64,000 nucleotides of DNA from Sipunculus nudus (Eukaryota > Annelida > Sipuncula > Golfingiida > Sipunculidae): contig CM049320.1 of assembly GCA_026874595.1 (NCBI GenBank), positions 12,833,488-12,897,487 of the forward strand, given 5' to 3'. How positions within the stretch are numbered: position 1 is the stretch's first letter; each line of letters opens with the position of its first letter. The notes beneath the pieces were generated by a model. The model saw only the letters and a program-made list of their open reading frames with translations. It was not told the DNA's origin and ran no database searches. A program made the position numbers and the translations under genes. Below are positions 1 to 64,000 of this stretch, piece after piece.

Positions 1-1189
1 AGGAGGAATAGTAATTACATGTTAAAAAATTGCTATTTGATACAAGTCAGAAAGTAACACCATAAATGATATTATAACAAGCTTGTTAGGAATGCAGGGA
101 CATAACAGTGTGTTATTCTTGTGAGAACAACACTAATACAGATATAGTATGTCACAAGGTGATTACAGGTACAAAAGTAATGTGTTCAGGGAAGCAGAAA
201 TAATGGTGTAGAAGAGTCAGCTCTCCCTTCAAAATAACCTCTGAATATGAACATGGGAGAACTTAAAGGCACTTGGAAAACACTGGTGTGCCGTAAATGA
301 TAGGGTGTGAGTAATGCTTAACAATAACATGCATACCTGAACAATTGAAATTGTGACAAATAAAATCATAATATTGGCAGGTGAGACACTAGTATTTTAC
401 CTCACGTCATGAATGGTGCATTCACCGAGCTGCATTTGCATTATAATAATTATGTGAAATATGCAAAATTACTTGCTTTATGGTTGTTTATGTTTCATAT
501 ATAATCAGCAGCACATGCTGAGACAGTGATTGTCATTAACAAAGCTAGTGTAAAGGGTTGTTTTTTATAAGGCTCCGCCAGTTGCAGAAAAAATAAGTTA
601 ATGTCTAGTAAATTACATGAATAAATAACATAACCAGCAATAGGATTGTCCTTTATCACATGGTCAGAATTAATATAATAAATAGTATAGATTGTGAAAA
701 CAAGCCATTGTCTAATAATATGATGCTTCCTGTACTGGGGTAACAAATGGTACAATACCATATGGTGCAGATTGTAACCAAGTCAATATCATATTACTGT
801 GACAGCTGCAGATGACTGGAGTGAATGATTATTTATGTTGATCTGTTTTGTTTTGTGCACTAAGTGTTTCAACACTTGGTTCAGTCTCTCTGGTCTTGTA
901 AATTATTGTGTTGTATCAATTGGTAAACCACTATGTTTGTTAACTTAGTGAGGTAATTTATTCTGTCTCAATTAGAGACACGTTTTTTTCAAGGCACTTT
1001 CATTCAGCACTACCTCCCTCAGAAAAACAAACCACAGTGTCTGTAATCATGAGAGTTTATGTGAATCCTGTATGTTCCTTTATATTCCATCGATGATGAT
1101 ATGAGTATCTTTAGCTCACACATGAGCTTAAGCCATGTTGCGGCATCAATCCTATGGCTGTCATATTTTTATATCTTTATCAGCATGCT

Positions 1190-1221
1190 GGTGTGCAAAG
1201 TGATGTTTCACTTTGCACACC
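1190..1221. repeat. Perfect 14-bp hairpin
   Basis: GGTGTGCAAAGTGA and TCACTTTGCACACC are perfect inverted repeats around the loop TGTT. It could be a miniature element remnant or a small structured RNA; nothing else supports either. Confidence 0.85.
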
Positions 1222-2746
1222 TGTATTTCTGGTGAGGTGCACTGACAAATTTTTGTGGTGCTATTCATTTTTGAAAAAAAGTCCAAAATAGAACATGCCA
1301 TGCATTGGCTATGTTTCATAATATGATTGTCTGCTTTATTTTACCATTATAATAATTCCTGGTTGTACACTTGGGAATTATGTTTACCATTCAAATCCCT
1401 GAAATCGTATTACCTGTGTTTCTTAGATTAAAAAAAAAAAGGGTTTGCAGTGGTGGCTATGAATAAGTACAAAGGTGTTATTAGCTGTATTTGGTACAGA
1501 TTTTGGCTGTTTGATTTTTTTATTTAAAAGATGTAACTCCACAGGCCCATGCAGTTTAGAATGCTTGAATGACAAGCAAATGTCACAGGCCAGAGAAACC
1601 AGAGTGCTCTGTCATCAAAACTGGAAGTGTGGTAGATACCTTAAATAAGACAGGAATTACATATCTGCCTAGAGGACTTGCTTTGAAGCCAGTCTGTAGG
1701 ATATAACAGTATTTGTAGGTTAACCTCCTGAAAAAAAAGTCAAATAACCTTTCCCCAGAGCATGTGTTATTGTCCTGGCAAGCACTGGCTTTGATAGACA
1801 AGCCATTGAGCAATCATACTCAGTATAAGGTTAGGGTTCACAACTCCTACATAATCTTTAGGCAAACAGTCAGTCATTCTGTATCCCTCAAACACTTCTA
1901 TAACTAGCCCCTTGTAGACATAAGAAAAACCTGTGTATGGCAAACAAGTATATTTTCATACAAAAGAGCAAGGTCTGTATAACAAGGTCATATATACTGA
2001 GTGTCTGAATCATGGAATACTTAAATTAGTAGTGTGCAGATATCACCTAATGTGGATAATTTCACACTTTGTGGGTGCTTGCCTAGGCAGATTTTGCATG
2101 AATTCCTGAGGGTTCTAAAGTCAGAGATGACTTGGACTGTCAACTGTGTATTGTGTTGAAAAACTTTGTACTTGCTGTTGACTTCCAGGATTGACAGACA
2201 GAATCACTGGTTTATCAGTTACTGTAACCAGTGCCCCCTGGCTTGGCTGTAGGTAAATATTGTAGAATACTTTACTTGTCTGGTCATGTATGGTTGTTTG
2301 ACACCATTCACGTATGGCAATAGTGCAAGTTGTTAGAGCCAAGGAGGTTTTGATGGGATTGTGTTTGTTATGCTGCTGTTGAGCTTTGTGCCAGCAGGAG
2401 GCTTTTGTGTACCCTAGAATACCATAGCTGACACCCAATATTTATCATGGATCATGTAAGTTGAATGTTTGAATACATAGCCACAATATGCCTTTCTTGG
2501 GTGTGTACCTCTCTTAACTTGCTCAGCATATCAGGTGCATAGGTGAAGCCTGTTTAGCAACTATTACTGTTATTGGTGGTGGGAATAGTAAAGTTGCTTT
2601 CAAAGCCTGTTAAGTGATCCCTTAATACAGTATAGTGTTCAGGCACCCTGCCGTACCAGAAGTTGGCTATAATAAGGTAATAAGGAACACTGATTGGTTA
2701 ACTGTTTACCTTTATTTGTATCACTGTATGTCAAGGTGCATATATG

Positions 2747-2749
<3 letters not shown>

Positions 2750-2791
<42 letters not shown>
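2750..2791. repeat. (GA)n microsatellite
   Basis: Uninterrupted AG dinucleotides, about 20 units, in AT-rich non-coding sequence. Confidence 0.97.
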
Positions 2792-2794
<3 letters not shown>

Positions 2795-5700
2795 CAACAG
2801 GGAGATGTATGTGGTATTGTTTTAACAGCCTTTGAGGAAGTGTCTTTAGGGCAGGGTTTATTTCAGGTAAATATAAATATGCATATTTTCCATAGAGGGT
2901 TTTAACTTATCAGAACAAGTTTTTTAGATTCGCATGAATTTTTACTGGTTTTAGCAGTAAAATAAAGAGGATATCTATGGTATACAGGTACCTCCCTTTG
3001 ATGATTCTATATAAGGTTGTATTGTTGCATCATTAGCGTTACTTCTTGTCTAGTATCTGCAGCATGCCTGACAGAGTACAGGTGCCAGAGGGTCTTTCTT
3101 TCCAGGCTTTTCGGAAATGTATCACTGATGGGCCAATCAAATTGTGGCATTTCATGCTGAGGTCAGATAAATGTGAGCTCTGGAATGAGCAGCTGAAACA
3201 TGCATTATTAAAATCTCACATGCAATATATGTGTGTACTAATTTTTCTGTTTACCATATTGATTAAATTTATGGTTATCTCACTGAGCACTGAGAGAATT
3301 CCCAGGTTTCATGCAGAATTTCCTTGTAAATATATATAAAAAAATATGCATTTGCCAAGAAATATAAGGATCAACTGCCTTGTAAGGAAATGGCTTTTTG
3401 TATGATGATGGTATCACACTATCACAGCTTGGTGTGTATTCTTAGTTACTTCAGCTCTTATCATATCTTACAGACTAAATGGGCCTTTTTCGATGGCCTA
3501 TGAATAACCTGAGATGATTACATTTGTGGTACAGATTTTATTGTTATTATTCTTTTTTTTCTTTTTCAAGAGAATGGTCCTATTAAAGCTGTGATAACCT
3601 TTCTTGGTGCTACACTAGTGTGTGTTGAACCTGGGGGCCCACTTGGAGGTGAAGGGATGGCCCCTCTATTACTTGTCCAGATTGTTCAACTCAAACCCAG
3701 AGCTAAAGAAAGGCTGGATTGGACCATAACCTTGGCCATTATATCTTTGGGTATTGCCAATAGACATTGTAGCGAGGCAGTTAAGGAACCACAAAACGCG
3801 CTACCCCAATCACAGCTGCAGGCATATGGCAACTTGAAAGCGATGCACTCCATTTTAACGTGGTTTATAGGTACTTGTATGGTGTGTAATGTTGAGGCCA
3901 GATGTAAACGCAGGCATTAAAGCCCCTAACAGCACACACAGAGGTCGGCTTATATGAGCAGGGGCCAAACACTGACATTACTATGACACATGCACACATG
4001 TGCTCATGAGCGGAAGGCTCCCGTGCCTGGCCGGATCATTGGGAGGAGTATAAACTTAACAGTCTAAAAACAAGGCAAATTGGCTTGGTGCTTTATACTG
4101 CGGCATCTAGCACACTTTGACATAGCATGATGAATACTGATAACTCTAGCCCCTTGCATAAAACTACAAAAACCACTGCATGGTTATGGGGGCGAAGGGA
4201 AGGCTTTATTTCCTGTGTCTGGTAGATATGGTAGTTTTGTGGCGGTCATCCCAGGCTCCTGTCTTGTGGATTCTTTGTTTTCCAGTTTGATGAGATCATG
4301 GTGGGGAACTGGCAAAGTGGTCCTGGCGTTTCATGTTTTGAGAACACACCATAAGCGCTGCTTGAATCTTGTACTCTCTCACTGCCTTTGGTATTTAAAT
4401 GCGAGCAGTTTTGCTGATGTTTTATTTAATGCATAAATAATGCTCAAAATTAAACTCCTGAATGGGTGATCTTCATTAATCACTCACAAAAATTTCCTTT
4501 CTTTCTGGTTATGTGAATGACCATAAAAATCCCAGTGACGCCAAAATATTTAATTGCAAAATTCACATGCAAAATCCTGTTTCTGTATTAACACACAGAT
4601 TCACTCCTCAAATTGATATAGAAAGGAATTTGTACAAATAGTTGGCATGGAAGAATACTCAGTCTTCATTTCTTCTTTGATGTTGTGACATATTGAACTT
4701 ATCACTTCTGAAGAAAAATGTTGTATTTTTATCATGTTGGTTGGTTGTTTTCATGTATGGATGTTGATTTTCTAAAAAATAAAGACTCTTCTGTTGTTTG
4801 TTGCTATGTTTGTCATGAATAAAAAAAAATATTTAGCATCCATGTTAGAGGGGAAAAGAGGGCATGACCATGAGCAAGGGTTGAGCAGTGGATTCTCAGG
4901 AGGTGCAAAAAGTCCTGTGCATGGAACCAGAAAATGGCATTCTTTTCTGGTCCCTGTGATATGCTTAGCATAGTGGGCATAATAAGAGCTGGGTATCAGT
5001 CTATAGAGGTGCTGGGAACCAGTCTGTACTATATAATATAATTTTGTTGTACTGCATACCAGTTTATAGTACTGAAGGCCATACTGATGACTCTTGTTAT
5101 ATCAGCTTCTTTGGATGCAGATGGGTTCATCAGTCATCTCGTCTTTTCCACAGGTCTTTTTTTCAAAGTTTTCTAGATTTTTTTTAAACATTTAATTGTT
5201 TTGCAGGCATCTCAGCTAATAAACTTATTTTGTCTGACCTAGAAAAAAATGTTTAATGTTTGAAAATTAAAAAGATGAATACCAAATATAAGAAAACACT
5301 TGATATTTTTAGGGACTTATAAAACCAAACCATAAAAATATGATGCACTTCTCAACGTGTTGATTATTTCTTACCTGACCAGAGTAGATATTATGGATTA
5401 ATACAATAAAGCTCTGTGCTGGTTAATAGATGTGGTCCTAATTAAAGTCTGAAAAGGAATATGTAAAAACATGGAGAGTGAGGTTCTTAATCTCATCATC
5501 ACCATGCACCTGATATGCTCTTCAGACAGTCTTTATACAAAATTCATGTCATTTGCAAAGGTGTAAAGTCACATTAATTGGCTGAAAGATCAAAAGCTTT
5601 CCTCACTCTGTTTACAACTAGAGGTGTAGTGAGTGGAGATCTCTGTTTAAAGGGGCTTCATGGTTTGCTAAATGGAGCCTCTGTGTCACTGGTAGCCAGG

Positions 5701-6385
5701 TGGATGTTTTGTTACCTGTTCTGGGAGTGAAGCCTGATTGGTATCACCTGTCTAAGTGTCAGGTGGCCTTTATAAATATTTAACACTGAACAAGCCTCAG
5801 GATGGATACAGGAGATACTGTCTCTAGGAATGTCAAAAATGGAGTGCTAGAAAAAGCGGTATGAGCAGCAGAGACTTGGCAGTATTGTCATTTGTATATA
5901 ACCTGGTCTGTCTCACCATGCTTTATGGTTAAAAATGCTATGAGCGTCCCACCACCATCACACACAACTGTGAATTTGTTCTGTTTAAATAGAAGCAAAA
6001 CAAAAGTGTTAGCTTCTGCCTTTTTCAGAGTATTACTAAAATGATTATTGTATTTAACTTTGGACCAAAAATCTCTTCTCTGCCTTGCTATTTCATTTCA
6101 CAATAAAACTGTAATATAACTAATTTAAGAGGTATGGTGTTTGCTTGTTTTGAATATTGAAAAACTAGGATATATGTTTCATGATAGGCCTGGTCATGTT
6201 TTACTCATGCTCTTTTCTTTATATGCCTATATGCCTTTCTTTTATAGGAGGTTTGCATCAAGGTATGGGAAACTTTTGTATGTATATGATATCTGTTTGC
6301 CCATCATACTTTGGCGTTGTCTTGATTTTAAACTTACCAATGCCTGAGTTGGATTTTCAGCAAATCCTTGTGCATAATTATTAAG

Positions 6386-6590
6386 GTGAATCACCAGACT
6401 TTTTTTTGTAATGTCACCACGATAACCTACCAGGAGTCTGATTGATTTTAATGAAATTCACAATAGATATTTATAAGAAAAGGTGTCTTCTTTGAGTTTT
6501 GACTCTCTGCAAAATCTGCACATATTTAATGAGGCCAGAGATCACAAGACTTACAGCAGGTGTATTATGTATTCTTGCAGTGCATATGTA
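6386..6590. repeat. Dispersed repeat, copy 1
   Basis: This stretch (…ATGTCACCACGATAACCTACC… then GCACATATTTAATGAGGCCAG) resembles 20875-21215, where several diverged tandem copies occur (…GCTGCAATAACCTACC…, GCACATATCTAATGAGGTCAG). Probably a transposon-derived family. Confidence 0.65.
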
Positions 6591-7602
6591 ACAATGAAGC
6601 CTTGAAGGGAAGAATGCATCTTATGGTATTACATCCACTACTTCCATTAAATGACAATCCAGTAAATGTCAGCCATCCTGAATGGTGGGGAAACCCTGGA
6701 AATTGAGTCCGCTTTTCCTGTCAGTGAAAAAGTCTGGTAAAGAAAAAAATTCTGAATTGGTGGAAAAAGTTAGGGAATTGGATTTACCCAGCTGAGAGAG
6801 TGGTCATCTGTTAAACTTGTATCATGCATTTACACATAGGATCCATCAGATGATTGGCTAGAAGGGCTTTAAAGTGTTAAAAATGATCCCTTACAGTTTC
6901 TGTAGATTCATTATAATTAATCTATTAGTATAGTTTAAACCTGTAGGCTGTAGTGTGAGATGAATGTTTCAGTAAATTCATGTGAGACATGCTGGTGTCT
7001 TAATTTCACAATGTCCAGTACAACTATTTTTTGTTGTCCCCCGCTTCCACGGAATGGTGGACATTGATTTGGGTTAACATGTCTGTCTGTCCTCTGTCTG
7101 TCAGGTTTTTGTTTCCTTGCTATAACTTTACTAAATATTATTCAATTCAATTCAAAATTGCATTCACTGATAGCTCTCATGCATAACTTGGCTGGGATTG
7201 ATTTTGGAGTGTCTGTTTGAAATTTTATTATCACCAGCTCCATAACAGTTTCCTCCTATGTTCCCAATTCACAACAAAATTATGACATGTGGAGACATCT
7301 TCAAGGGACAATGAAAACTAAAACACAGGCACTGTGAAGTGGAGACATCTTCAGGGGAAAATAAACACTAAAACAAATAGAGAAGGCAAGCATGAAGATC
7401 ACAGGAAACTAAAAAAACAAGAGACTGAAATGGGGGACATAAATTCTAAAAATTCACTTGTTGCATAGGGATTGAAAACTTTTGATCTTGATAAAGGTCA
7501 AAATAAAGGTCTTGGAATCATAAGAATTTGCTGAGTATATTTGTAAAAGTTTACTGTCTCAGCTCCACTTTGATGTTTAATGCTTTATTTCTTTATTTTC
7601 AG

Positions 7603-59740
<52,138 letters not shown>

Positions 59741-59789
59741 GTGAGAACTTGTTTTCTTGTTAATAAGTCTCATATCTGTCTCATTACAG

Positions 59790-60023
59790 ATGTGACCGCT
59801 GAGCAGGCTCGAAGTTTAGGCAACCAAATGGTTTACCAAATTTATGAACGCTATACAAATATACAAGTGGGGAACAACGGGCAACGCCAGCCCGGTGCAG
59901 TCCCCCATCACCACTCAAACTACCACCCATCATATCCCTCTACCACCGAACAACATCCGGCAAAGTTCTCAGATGCCGACCTCCGTAGGATTGAGGCATC
60001 ACATTTGGTATACCAACTCTCCA
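59790..60023 (+). CDS. Candidate RERE exon R (symmetric, not conserved)
   Basis: This segment follows a 49-base possible intron (59741-59789: GTGAGA donor, T/C-rich end, ATTACAG acceptor) and ends at a consensus donor (CCA|GTAAGT). Joined to exon Q in phase 1 it is open throughout, 234 bases long, and ends again in phase 1, so it could be included or skipped without changing frame. It would encode DVTAEQARSLGNQMVYQIYE and later PHHHSNYHPSYPSTTEQHP. I do not recognise the protein and it does not match the RERE C-terminus. A second frame (from 59844) is also open here but cannot be reached from this acceptor. It may be a lineage-specific cassette exon or chance. Confidence 0.35.
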
Positions 60024-63000
60024 GTAAGTCGTGTGTATGGCCCCCAAAGCACACTCAAATGCACTCTTGTTTGATTTTTTTATAAGTCTCTCTACTTCAA
60101 TTCGCTGTCTGGCCTGGAAACTTACATATGCGGTGAAACTGGTCCTTTCAGAAGCGGTTTCTAAACTTGTTGAAATGAACGGAAATTATAGCAAATTTTA
60201 TTAGGTACCTGGTTAACAAAACCAATGCCTCAAAATCTGACCAAGATCAAGGTCATGTGGTGTTCGGTGTCGATTGGGTATGGTAGTTTGGGTTGTGGGT
60301 ACACCATAGAATGAGCAAAGGGCTATTCCACAAAATAAAATCAAATCTGTAGTGAAATATGAAAATGTTCTGTAGAAAACTATTGTTTATTCATTATTTT
60401 GGGTTCATATTGTCCCATGTGTAGCTGTGTTACGTTAAGGCATCCCTGTTACAGCACCCAGTAGGAAACCATTCTCAAGCTTATTGTTTTAGATGCATTT
60501 GACAGTCGATAACCGCTTCTAGGCTTGACACCCACCGCTCCTGTGAGTTCGGGCCTTGTATGTGATGAATGTGATCTCTGACCTAGTGATTGTGTTGCTA
60601 TCTTTCCGCCCCTCATTCATTCTGTGGCTTTCATGCATATAATAATTTGTCGTTGTTCATTCATGCTTTTAGTAACGGTATATAACCTGTTGGCATAATA
60701 TATATATTAAACCTAAAGTAGATTAGACCCTGCCACTGTTTAAACACTTTAAACACAAAATTGTATGGAACTTCATAATATGTGAAATGAGGTATATGTT
60801 CTGTTTTACATAATGTGTAAACATCTTTGTTATCATGTGTAACCAAATATTGTTCACTATTTTTGCCAGATTCATTTGTTGCATCATTTGTATGCATTGA
60901 GTCATTGTAAGACTGTGACTTTATACTTTTTAGCCCTTTCATGTGTAATGTTAATGTATGTGATAAAATCTTGACAAAGATTGTCTGTTTACTTATAAAT
61001 AGTCTACAAAGGAATCTTTCAAGAAAAAGTAAAGATTCTGGCATGTCTTTGAACAAAACAGAGCAGCTGCCTTTTCTTGTCACAGTGTGCTCTCACAAGG
61101 CTGGTGCCATCTGTTGGCAGTTTCAGAAACTAAAAGAGTGTCATCATACACAGTACTTCTGTGCTAAATTTTGATATACACTGGTAATATCCCAATCTTT
61201 TTTAGCTCAGCTGACTATAAGTCATCTGAGCTATAGTCGTGGTCCATTGTCCGTCGTCCGTCCGTCTGTCCGTCCGTCCGTCCGTCCGTCCGTCCGTCCG
61301 TAGATGTGGCACGTTTTGAAACCGTAAGACCTAGGAATCCAAAATTCAGCATAATGTTAGATGTCCCCAAGATCTCCTACCAAGCCAAAAACTGGGTCTT
61401 TGCGACTTCATTCCTTTGAGAAATTAAGGAAAAACCTCAATTTTTTATTAAAAACCTATTTTCACACTTGAGGACTGCCTAATATCAAAACCACTCATCT
61501 GTTTTTCCTCATATTTCCTATAAATAATCCTCTATTTAATTCCTATGTACATGCCAGAAATTAGGTCTGTATTATTTAATTTAAAAAAGTTATGGGCCCA
61601 AACATAATGCATTTTTTAAATAATCAGGAAAGAAATTTTATCACTTAACACAAAACTTGTTAAAGCTAAGCACTTTTTTTCCAGTAATATTACTTTTATT
61701 AATCAAAATTAAATTGTATACCCAAAATTAGATCAAAATCTTTTAAATTTTTAAAAATATTAGCAAAAATAAAAAATTGGTACCTTAAATTTTGCCCAAC
61801 TTTGACCATGGCACGTTTTTTTGCTGTAACTGCTGTGGATTTAATTTTCACAGCATGTTTTTGTTAGCATTTTAACTGTTAACACCAAAAATTTGAAACC
61901 AGTTGATCAAAAACTGTAGATTTTATTCAAGTTTTCAAGCACCATGTCACATATTGCTAGTGTTATGCAGTTTGCTAGAGCTCAGCTCCCGAGCTTCAGC
62001 TCTAAGTTCCTTAAATTTGGCATACAGTTAGATTTCTCCAAAATCCCCTACCATGCCAAGAATTTGGTCACTAGGACTTAATTCCTTCAAGATATCAATG
62101 AAAAACTTAATTTTTCCATTAAAAACCCAATGTTACACTTTAAGACTGCCTAATATCAAAACCACTGATCTGACTTTGATCATATATAATATACATATTT
62201 TTCTATACATTCACTATGCACATGCCAGAAATGATGTCAGTATTGTGTATTTTTTTTAAGTTATGGGCCCAAACATAATGCACTTTGTAAAAAATCAAGA
62301 AATATATTTACTCCCTTAACAAGGGCATTGCTGAAGCTAGAGATTTTTTTTGTCAGGGATGTAACATTATTTAATCAAGATTCAATTGAATACCCAAAAT
62401 TAGTTCTGAATTTTTTTAAATTTTATAAGTTATTAGTATAAATATAAAATTAGTACCTTAAATTTTGCCCAACTGTGACCATGGCACGTTTGTTTCCTGT
62501 GAGCACTGTTGATATAATTTTCATATCTTGCACACATAAGGATTTCAGCTTTTTAGTTTAGAAAGCTGAAAGAAATTTGCCAAATATTGTAGCTTTTATT
62601 AATGTTTTTTATGAGACCCTGTCAGACTTTGGCTCTCTCAAGCCCCTCTTGAGTCGCCTGTATGTTGACCTTGTTGACCTTTCATCAAATTATGCACGCT
62701 TGAGGGGAGAATCCAGGCAGCTGATGGCCAGCCACAGTTGATCCAGGTGTTCAACCCAACTCATCTAGTAGTCTAACCAACAACATAACAATAAACAATA
62801 AATTAATAAATTTTTATTGGTTTTTAATAACAAATTAAAGAAAAATAGAAAAGGAATTTGTTAGTTTATAATAACAGGAAATTAACTTGCAGTTACTGAT
62901 GATATAAGAATCTTGTATCGATGGGTAGAATGTCACATATTCCAAATAACACCATGCAGTCACCTATGGCATTTTTCAGTTCATTTTTAATGATAAAGAA

Positions 63001-64000
63001 GTAAATCATATTATTCATTACTAATCATTAAGGATTATATGAAGGAAATTAATGATAGACAAAGATGCAGTTGATAATATTAATCTAGATTCCTACTGTG
63101 TCTAGTGTGTACATTGATGTGAAATTAGTCCAAAATGAATTTTTTACAGTTATTTTTTAATATAAATAAAAGCCATAAAACCAGGTACTTATGATCATTA
63201 TTTAAATGTGTGAATTTTGTATATTCTGGATTCTCAACATCATTGTTTGGTGAAAACTGAATAAATACCAGACGTGGTGCGAATACTTTGTAATTGTATT
63301 TAAATACGAATATGATTATGTACTCCATTATAAAATTTCTTGCATAAAGAATGGGAATTCAGGTAAAAATGAAAGTATATGAATATTCGTGCAAATACTT
63401 TCAAAATGTAATCATGAATGCATTCATGAATATATTCTTTAATATTATTTTAATAATCATATCAGTTATATTTCATTTTAAAAAATCATATGATTCTCTT
63501 ATTATTTTTAATAAAAATTATATTTGGGACAATATTTGTAATTTTTTTAATAAATAGTTAAACTCTTATATTATATGTTCTGCTTATAAGTTATATGGCC
63601 AAGTCAAAATCTGTGTGACAGTAGTACTCCATTTGTTAATAAAATAAATGAAATCAATCCTCTTCCCTGTCTCCAAAGGTACTATCAAAATCATACATAA
63701 GCTAAACAACAACAACTCATGATACAGCTTATATTTATTACCACACAAAACCAGCATGTGCCTCATTTCTAAATAATATTTTTTTATTATATATAACAGC
63801 TGAGCGTCGTGACCCATAGGTCCCTTGTTTTTGCATAGGGATTGTTTTCAGGATGACATGCTACTGTTTCTTCAGATTCCATATCTCATTCCAAGATACA
63901 ATGTGATTGAATTACAAAAAAGTAACTTATAAAACTTCTAACTGATTCCATCTATATTGAGGAGGTCTCCACAGCATAATGGCCGTCACAGGAATACATA
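60024..64000. other. Downstream region, repeats only
   Basis: The last conserved Atrophin C-terminal block was searched for and not seen, so this is probably intron. Open frames (up to 140 codons on the minus strand at 60661-61083) have AT-rich composition and no known domain. The main content is a 1.5-kb repeat (about 61199-62660). From 62680 to 64000 the sequence is strongly AT-rich with no coding signal; at about 63798 there is a short repeat end (CAGCTGAGCGTCGTGACCC) also seen, slightly changed, at 43076. Confidence 0.6.
61199..62660. mobile_element. Repeat element with (GTCC)n and two long direct repeats
   Basis: The head is a hairpin (AGCTCAG…CTGAGCT), followed by a (GTCC)n microsatellite (61249-61302), then two diverged direct repeats of about 660 bp (about 61312-61980 and 61985-62640). 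The repeats share GACTGCCTAATATCAAAACC and AAATTTTGCCCAACT. It ends near another small hairpin (CTCAAG…CTTGAG). This kind of repeat is common in bivalve and gastropod genomes (recollection). No protein coding was seen. Confidence 0.7.

Larger units (their letters stand above)
1..7602. other. Upstream non-coding region, probably an intron of RERE
   Basis: Exon A starts mid-BAH in phase 2, so the gene must continue upstream. I looked for the preceding BAH segment (…VITDP…NRELFISDYVDTY-like) on the + strand and did not see it. Open frames here (up to 109 codons at 3591-3920 and 105 codons on the minus strand at 2121-2438) have no recognisable domain. Contents: a hairpin at 1190-1221, a (GA)n at 2750-2791, a GC-elevated stretch at about 3590-4440, a dispersed repeat at 6386-6590, and a 50-bp direct duplication near 7289-7390. 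Confidence 0.6.

Noticed and set aside
1829-1838. Telomere-like GGTTAGGGTT words (also near 24187 and 12727)
   Set aside because: Only one or two units each, as expected by chance in this much sequence.
3046-3339. Plus-strand open frame beginning SSICSMPDRVQVPEGL, considered as a missing BAH exon
   Set aside because: It does not match any part of the BAH domain expected before exon A, and the phase and donor needed to join exon A were not found.
3591-3920. Plus-strand open frame of 109 codons after a T-rich AAG acceptor-like site
   Set aside because: No recognisable protein family and no matching donor in a useful phase; kept only as part of a GC-elevated stretch.
59844-60074. Second open frame (SPVQSPITTQTTTHHIPLPP-like) over candidate exon R
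   Set aside because: From the acceptor at 59790 this register hits stops at 59793 and 59817, so it cannot be joined to exon Q.
60661-61083. Minus-strand open frame of 140 codons
   Set aside because: No domain recognised; nearby frames on both strands are also open in places and the composition is that of non-coding sequence.

Overview
This window is animal nuclear DNA. It is AT-rich, has no operons, and most open frames are short and unrelated to one another. The coding signal comes as short exons flanked by GT/AG splice sites with polypyrimidine tracts. The repeats suggest a lophotrochozoan, most likely a mollusc: (GTCC)n-bearing elements with a CTCAGCTGAC...CTGAGCT head, pogo/Tc1-like MITEs, and TIR elements with tandem-repeat cores. 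The species assignment is inference.

The single recognisable gene lies on the + strand. It is an orthologue of RERE / Atrophin (arginine-glutamic acid dipeptide repeats protein), a nuclear corepressor. I could join 17 exons, A to Q, from 7603 to 59740, with matching intron phases throughout. They give about 1130 residues: the end of a BAH domain, ELM2, SANT, a GATA-type zinc finger (CX2CX18CX2C), a basic/Ser-rich and acidic linker, a Pro-rich stretch, a SUMO-type motif with an SR-rich run, and the Atrophin C-terminal blocks (GYNSCAR box, LSEYARPHV box, RE-dipeptide repeats, AERI/AERL box, alternating-His tract). The 5' exons (initiator Met and the first part of BAH) and the last conserved Atrophin segment were not found, so the gene is partial at both ends. 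A possible further exon (R, 59790-60023) follows a 49-base intron.

Layout: 1-7602 is upstream sequence, probably an intron of the same gene, with repeats only. Exons A-E (7603-21457) encode BAH end/ELM2/SANT start, with introns of up to 7 kb holding a pogo-like MITE, a 202-bp satellite with alternating unit types, and a tRNA-derived SINE. An 18.3-kb intron (21458-39744) holds several GC-elevated islands and a cluster of three CRE-like motifs followed by a consensus splice donor. Exons F-H (39745-40826) encode the SANT end and zinc finger. An 8.8-kb intron (40827-49656) carries a 48-bp in-frame minisatellite, a TIR element, a pogo-like MITE and a 26-bp minisatellite. Exons I-Q (49657-59740) encode the linker and Atrophin half; the intron at 55059-57037 is largely filled by a 1.58-kb TIR element with a 326-bp tandem core. 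The rest (60024-64000) shows repeats only.

Nothing here is a new multi-gene system. The points most worth a second look are the possible internal promoter in the 18-kb intron, the phosphorylation-dependent SUMO motif, the symmetric exon R with its very short intron, the TIR element with a palindrome-bearing core, and the alternating satellite.
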